A stretch of 64,000 bases of DNA, taken from the NCBI RefSeq assembly GCF_012062845.1, contig NZ_WWNB01000008.1, positions 1-64,000 on the forward strand, given 5' to 3'. The notes under the pieces are model-generated. The model made no database searches. It was not told the DNA's origin and worked only from the letters and a program-made list of their open reading frames with translations. The stretch is from Halomonas salinarum. GTDB lineage: Bacteria > Pseudomonadota > Gammaproteobacteria > Pseudomonadales > Halomonadaceae. Shown here one piece after another: positions 60,201 to 64,000 of the stretch. The position numbers and the translations under genes were made by a program. The first letter of the stretch is position 1. The number at the start of each line of letters is the position of its first letter.

Positions 60201-61361
60201 CTAGAGCCGTCCGGCGCGGTTCAGGACCGGGTTGGCGTACTGGGCAAGCCACCAGTCACGCAAGTGAGTGGGAACCTCGGCCAGGCGCGCACGAAAGCGC
60301 TGACGATCCATCTCGGTGACCTCGCTGAGATCGACGAGATCGGGAGCCAGACCACTGGCTTCGAGTGCCAGTTGGTGGCTCGGGAAAAGATGATAGCCAT
60401 TCAGTACTTGCTTATCGATCTCTTGCGCGACGGATTCAGGACTGTCGAAGTCCCCGGACAGCGGCGTACCGAAGGTCAGCTTGATCCGGCCCTTGGCGCC
60501 GGTAATGCCGGCCACGATGGAGCGAATATCCTCGAATTCGATCTTCTGATAGGCGCCCTCGGTATGCATCGCATAGAGTTCGCGAGCCTTCTGAAGATCA
60601 CAGGGATCGTACTCATAGCTGATCGACACCGGGACCATTTGCAACTCGCCGATGACATCACCGAGCTTGGCCTGCTTGTCAGCCTGGCGGCCTGCCATGG
60701 TCAGCATCTTGATGATGGCCGGGTCGGCACGGTCGATGCCGTCCTTGGCGCGACCTTCGCGCTGGGCCATCCAGATGGAATGATTGTCTTCGCCGATCGA
60801 GTGGCGAATGTAGCTCGACAGCAGCTGATAAGCCGCCAGCATGGCACGCTTGCCCTTGGCCGAGCGGGGGACGATGAAACTCTTGTTGAGTCGCATCAGG
60901 TCCGACACATAGGGCTTCTGCAGCAAGTTGTCGCCGATGGCGATACGCACCGTGCTGCGACCAGCCTGATAGAGCGCATAGTTGACGAAGGCCGGGTCGA
61001 GCGCGATATCGCGATGATTGCCGATGAACAGGTAAGCCTGATCGTGCTTCAGCCGGTCGAGGCCTTCTACTTCGAAGGTCTCGGTGGTGGTGCGAATCAT
61101 GCGATCCATGTAGCTCGCGATGCGCATCTGGAAGTCATAGACGCAATTGACTCCGCGCATCTCACGCCGAATGCCGAAACTGGCAATGGTGCGCGCCAGG
61201 CGAGGCGCGATCCGCGCAAGCCTTGGCAATTTGAACTGGGTCAGTGCATCGAGCAGCTCGGCATTGTTGGCCAGCCGCACGATGACGTCGGCCACCTCGT
61301 CGTCCTGGTAGGGGCGAATACTGGCAAAAGGGTCGTTTGTTGTGGCGGATTCTTGAGTCAC
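60201..61361 (-). CDS. 1-acylglycerol-3-phosphate acyltransferase-like protein
   Basis: 386 residues beginning at a GTG (MTQESATTNDPF). It carries PlsC/glycerol-acyltransferase blocks: FIGNHRDIALDPAFVN near residue 115 (a five-residue H-to-D spacing rather than the classical HX4D), SFIVPRSAKGKRAM near 165, WMAQREGRAKDG near 200 and MVPVSISYEYDPCDL near 245. No membrane helices are obvious. It probably transfers acyl chains to lysophosphatidate or a similar acceptor, and differs from the PlsC domain of OlsF. Neighbours are rdgC and the CDF transporter; no functional link is seen. Confidence 0.8.
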   Translation of the reverse strand: MTQESATTNDPFASIRPYQDDEVADVIVRLANNAELLDALTQFKLPRLARIAPRLARTIASFGIRREMRGVNCVYDFQMRIASYMDRMIRTTTETFEVEGLDRLKHDQAYLFIGNHRDIALDPAFVNYALYQAGRSTVRIAIGDNLLQKPYVSDLMRLNKSFIVPRSAKGKRAMLAAYQLLSSYIRHSIGEDNHSIWMAQREGRAKDGIDRADPAIIKMLTMAGRQADKQAKLGDVIGELQMVPVSISYEYDPCDLQKARELYAMHTEGAYQKIEFEDIRSIVAGITGAKGRIKLTFGTPLSGDFDSPESVAQEIDKQVLNGYHLFPSHQLALEASGLAPDLVDLSEVTEMDRQRFRARLAEVPTHLRDWWLAQYANPVLNRAGRL

Positions 61362-61410
61362 GATGAAGAAATCACCAGGTTGAAGGCTTGAAAGGTGCAG
61401 ACGTTAACCA

Positions 61411-62337
61411 TCATGGGCTAGGCGGCGCGGTAGAGGCTTCACCGTCCAGCCAGCCGATCATGCGTTCCACGACCTCGGCAAGTGTCTGCGCCATCAGCAC
61501 GAAATCGGCCTCCATGCGCAGGATGGCATCATCGCCGTCGTTAGTCTGGCTGGCTTCATCAAGCAATGCATCGGAAAAGCGTAATGACTTGAGGGCCAGG
61601 TCATCGTGCAGCACCAGTGATAGCTGCCCTTCGACTTCAAGGGCCAGTTTGTGCGCCTGACGTCCGCCTTCGAGCAGGGTCTGGATCTCGTCGCTATCCA
61701 GGTCCACGGCACGAGCACGCAACACGCCATCGTCTCCCTGTGCCTTGAGTTCAACCTGATCGCCCAGTATCAGCCCCGTCGGTCGGCTGTCGGCCTCTTT
61801 GAGCCAGGCGGTCATGGCCTTGATCGGCAAGGTCTGGGTGGCAAGTGGGGTGACCTTGAGGCTGCCCAGCGTCTGTCGCAACAGGTCGAGCATTTCCTCG
61901 GCGCGGGCACGGCTACTGGCGTTGACGGCGATCAGGTCGCGACGCGTGTCCCACCAGAGGTCTATTTTCTGACTCTTGATGAAGGCGCGTGGCAGCAGCT
62001 CCTCATAGACCTGCTCCTTGATCACCTGCTTTTCCTTGCGCGGCAGTGGTCGACCTTCCGCGACTTCGCGGTCGGCGCAGCGCTCCTCGACTTCCTCTCG
62101 TACCACGCTCGCTGGCAGCACCCGCTCCTGGCGTAGCGCCGATAGAAGACGGTGCCCCTGGATTTCATGGAGATGACGTTCACTACTGCGACCGCCCGGC
62201 GTCCGCCAGCCCAACCGGGTGGCTTCACTCCCCCCTAGTGGACGGAAGGCCTGTTCGGCGAGCTGGTCTTCCAGATCGTCATGGCTGAGCTGCGGGGCAT
62301 CATGCAGGCGATAGAGATGCAGGTGCTTAAACCACAT
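61411..62337 (-). CDS. rdgC: Recombination-associated protein RdgC
   Basis: 308 residues starting MWFKHLHLYRLHDA, the conserved RdgC N-terminus. Further family segments: QAFRPLGGSEATRLGW, LRQERVLPASVVREEVEER, RKEKQVIKEQVYEELLPRAF and SQKIDLWWDTRRDLIAVNASS. It forms a ring dimer that binds DNA non-specifically and restrains RecA. The start at 62337 replaces a longer reading with no similarity. Followed by the acyltransferase 50 bp away. Confidence 0.95.
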   Translation of the reverse strand: MWFKHLHLYRLHDAPQLSHDDLEDQLAEQAFRPLGGSEATRLGWRTPGGRSSERHLHEIQGHRLLSALRQERVLPASVVREEVEERCADREVAEGRPLPRKEKQVIKEQVYEELLPRAFIKSQKIDLWWDTRRDLIAVNASSRARAEEMLDLLRQTLGSLKVTPLATQTLPIKAMTAWLKEADSRPTGLILGDQVELKAQGDDGVLRARAVDLDSDEIQTLLEGGRQAHKLALEVEGQLSLVLHDDLALKSLRFSDALLDEASQTNDGDDAILRMEADFVLMAQTLAEVVERMIGWLDGEASTAPPSP

Positions 62338-62432
62338 GGCAAGTCTCTGACAAAAAAGGAGCAGTATTATGGCCAAAGGGGGCCTTCGGTGCCAGCGCTC
62401 GGCCGGCGGCACACGTAACGGCAGATACAGGG

Positions 62433-63209
62433 TCAGGCGCTTGGCGGTGCGTCTAGCGGGAAATCGCGCAGCTCGGGGGCCTGGCCGCTGACGAGACGAA
62501 TATCCCAGCCTTGGTCCGGCTGCCAGTCGCCCAGCACGATGCGCGCGGCCGGCTGATCGTCAAGCGTTACCTGGTGCACGGCAGGGCGGTGAGTATGGCC
62601 GTGAATCAGTGTGGTCACGCCGTGGGCCGTCATCTCCTTGATCACCTCATCAGGTGTCACATCCATGATGTCTTCGGCCTTGTTGGAGTTGGCATCGCCG
62701 GACTGCTCCCGAATCTGCTTGGCCAGTGCCAGCCGCTCAGGGATCGACATGGCGAGAATCTGTGCTTGCCACTGCGGGTCGCGGGCCTTGGCACGAAACG
62801 CCATATAGGCGTCGTCTCGGGTGCAAAGGCTGTCGCCATGCATCAGCAAGAGAGGTTCATCGCCGTTGTCGAGTCGCGTCGGGTCATCGAGAAGGGTGGC
62901 ACCACAGGTGTCTGCAAAGCGCTTGCCCATCAGGAAGTCTCGGTTGCCATGCATCAGATATATGGCGGTGCCTGCATGACTCAGCGTACGCAGGGCCTCG
63001 ACGACACGCTTAACGAGTGCGGCGTTGCCGCTGGGTTCAGCCTCTGGCAGGTCGAGGATGTCGTCACCGACCCATGCTTCGAAGAAATCGCCGAGGATAT
63101 AGAGGGCATCGGCCTGGCTGGCGGTGTGCTCCAGATAGGTGACAAAGCCATCGGTGACCTCGGGGGCTCCCGGGTGCAGGTGCAGATCGGAAATCAGCAG
63201 AGTCGTCAT
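62433..63209 (-). CDS. lpxH: UDP-2,3-diacylglucosamine pyrophosphohydrolase
   Basis: 258 residues, metallophosphoesterase of lipid A synthesis that yields lipid X. Metal-binding blocks: LLISDLHLHPGAPE, YILGDFFEAWVGDD, LMHGNRDFLMGKRF, LMHGDSLCTRDD and LIHGHTHRPAVHQV. It works at the inner-membrane face. The order ppiB-lpxH is conserved among pseudomonad-like genomes. Confidence 0.96.
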   Translation of the reverse strand: MTTLLISDLHLHPGAPEVTDGFVTYLEHTASQADALYILGDFFEAWVGDDILDLPEAEPSGNAALVKRVVEALRTLSHAGTAIYLMHGNRDFLMGKRFADTCGATLLDDPTRLDNGDEPLLLMHGDSLCTRDDAYMAFRAKARDPQWQAQILAMSIPERLALAKQIREQSGDANSNKAEDIMDVTPDEVIKEMTAHGVTTLIHGHTHRPAVHQVTLDDQPAARIVLGDWQPDQGWDIRLVSGQAPELRDFPLDAPPSA

Positions 63210-63307
63210 GGCGAGCCTGTTCTTGTGGGTGCAATTCGTTTAGTGCTGATCGTCTCAGCGTGTCGTCGTATTGACCAATAAAGGGGGTCCAATGGAAGGG
63301 CAGTACA

Positions 63308-63338
63308 ACGACACACGCCCGCACAAGGGCGGGCGTGT
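63308..63338. other. GC-rich hairpin between ppiB and lpxH
   Basis: ACACGCCCGC/GCGGGCGTGT stem with a short ACAAG-type loop, 20 bp downstream of ppiB. No T run, so only a weak or factor-dependent terminator candidate. Confidence 0.4.
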
Positions 63339-63357
63339 CGGTGGAGAACGCTCGATG

Positions 63358-63870
63358 TCAGGCGTCGCCTTCGGCCTCATCCTTGATGTAGGCCCGTTGG
63401 ATCACCACGTCATCAGCCGGTACGTCGGCGTGCATGCCGCGACGGGTAGTGGGCACCGCACGGATCTTGTCGACCACGTCCATGCCATCAACCACCTTGC
63501 CGAATACGCAGTAACCCCAGCCCTGCAGGTTCTTGCCGCTGTGATTGAGGAAGTCATTGTCGGCAATGTTGATGAAGAACTGAGCGGTGGCCGAGTGCGG
63601 GTCCTGGGTGCGTGCCATGGCAAGCGTGCCCTTGAGGTTCTTCAGGCCGTTATCCGCTTCGTTCTCGATCGCTTCACGCGTCGGCTTCTGGTTGAAGTCA
63701 AGGTCGAAGCCGCCGCCCTGCACCATGAAGCCATCGATGACGCGGTGGAACAGCGTGTCGTCATAGTGGCCGTCAGTCACGTACTGCTGGAAATTCTCGG
63801 CGGTCTTGGGAGCCTTGTCGAAATCGAGCTCGATGGTGATATCGCCGTAATTGGTCTGGAGAACAATCAT
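63358..63870 (-). CDS. ppiB: Peptidyl-prolyl cis-trans isomerase B (cyclophilin)
   Basis: 170 residues, cytoplasmic cyclophilin (no signal peptide). Hallmarks: [38 protein letters not shown] with the catalytic Arg, [19 protein letters not shown], and [20 protein letters not shown]. It speeds proline isomerisation in protein folding. Upstream of lpxH on the same strand. Confidence 0.97.
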   Translation of the reverse strand: MIVLQTNYGDITIELDFDKAPKTAENFQQYVTDGHYDDTLFHRVIDGFMVQGGGFDLDFNQKPTREAIENEADNGLKNLKGTLAMARTQDPHSATAQFFINIADNDFLNHSGKNLQGWGYCVFGKVVDGMDVVDKIRAVPTTRRGMHADVPADDVVIQRAYIKDEAEGDA

Positions 63871-64000
63871 GTCAGTTTCCCGGAAGTCGTGTGGGGCGTC
63901 TTGGCGTTGCGCATCTGCGTCGCGCTATAATAGCTGTTTTGCATCGACGCGCGAAGTCGGTATCTGCCATCCACTCGGGTTGATTAAGGTGAGCAAGAGG
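63871..64000 (+). promoter_or_regulatory. Leader of a rightward gene starting at the window edge
   Basis: A TATAAT -10 box at 63926-63931 points rightward, and TAAGGTGAG (63985-63993) is a strong ribosome-binding site just before the end. The gene, divergent from ppiB, begins beyond the window. In related genomes this is often an aminoacyl-tRNA synthetase gene, but nothing in the window proves it. Confidence 0.45.

Overview
The window looks like a chromosomal segment of a GC-rich gammaproteobacterium, most likely of the family Halomonadaceae (Halomonas or Chromohalobacter type). This is an inference from gene content and order: a betaine-binding protein, an MvaT-type H-NS protein, a fused tyrA-aroA gene in a serC-pheA-tyrA/aroA-cmk-rpsA run, an OlsF-type ornithine-lipid synthase, and the tRNA-tig-clpP-clpX-lon-hupB-ppiD order. 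Most genes are conserved housekeeping genes. Accessory material lies mainly at 1-240, 28.7 kb, 43.6 kb and 46-59 kb.

Layout. 1-2.4 kb: the 3' end of a group II intron abuts an isolated betaine-type binding protein, then rraA and an outer-membrane beta-barrel gene. 2.7-11 kb: acnB, a DUF1289 gene, miaE, and a 1300-residue regulator with winged-helix/BTAD, cyclase-like, AAA ATPase and TPR regions. 11.1-13.8 kb: a queC-queE-queD-like-ykgJ operon with overlapping genes for 7-deazaguanine synthesis. 13.9-21.1 kb: olsF, a SRPBCC protein, DUF2789, asparaginase with a lipoprotein esterase, mtnN-luxS and folD. 21.3-21.8 kb: tRNA-Pro, tRNA-Arg and two identical tRNA-His genes. 22-30.8 kb: the trigger factor, ClpXP, Lon, HU and PpiD protein-quality-control block, with a likely sigma-32 promoter before lon and a 130-bp palindromic repeat before ppiD. 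30.9-45.7 kb: an HDAC-family amidohydrolase, a CobW GTPase, gyrA, serC, pheA, tyrA/aroA, cmk, rpsA, bioA with a BirA-type operator, and mvaT.

46.1-60 kb is the most interesting part. A divergent homologue of the replication-terminator protein Tus sits beside yacG, coaE and the type IV pilus genes pilD, pilC and pilB. The AT-richer pilA gene is divergent from pilB, followed by a decayed IS30-family transposase. Next come a diguanylate cyclase paired with a secreted SUOX-fold-like protein, a small unknown gene, and lapG-lapD, the c-di-GMP-gated periplasmic protease switch for a biofilm adhesin. Together these suggest a surface-attachment region: pili assembled by PilBCD, a possible periplasmic signal feeding a membrane cyclase, and LapD/LapG reading c-di-GMP. 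No LapA-type adhesin is visible. The window ends with a cation-efflux transporter, an acyltransferase, rdgC, lpxH and ppiB, and a promoter-like box and ribosome-binding site for a rightward gene starting just beyond the edge.

Three intergenic arrays with a 12-bp period (43.6, 47.35 and 60.1 kb) have related units and may be a dispersed repeat family. No CRISPR array, rRNA, prophage or replication origin was seen. Coordinates come from reading the sequence. Functions rest on recognised motifs and family knowledge; no database search was possible.
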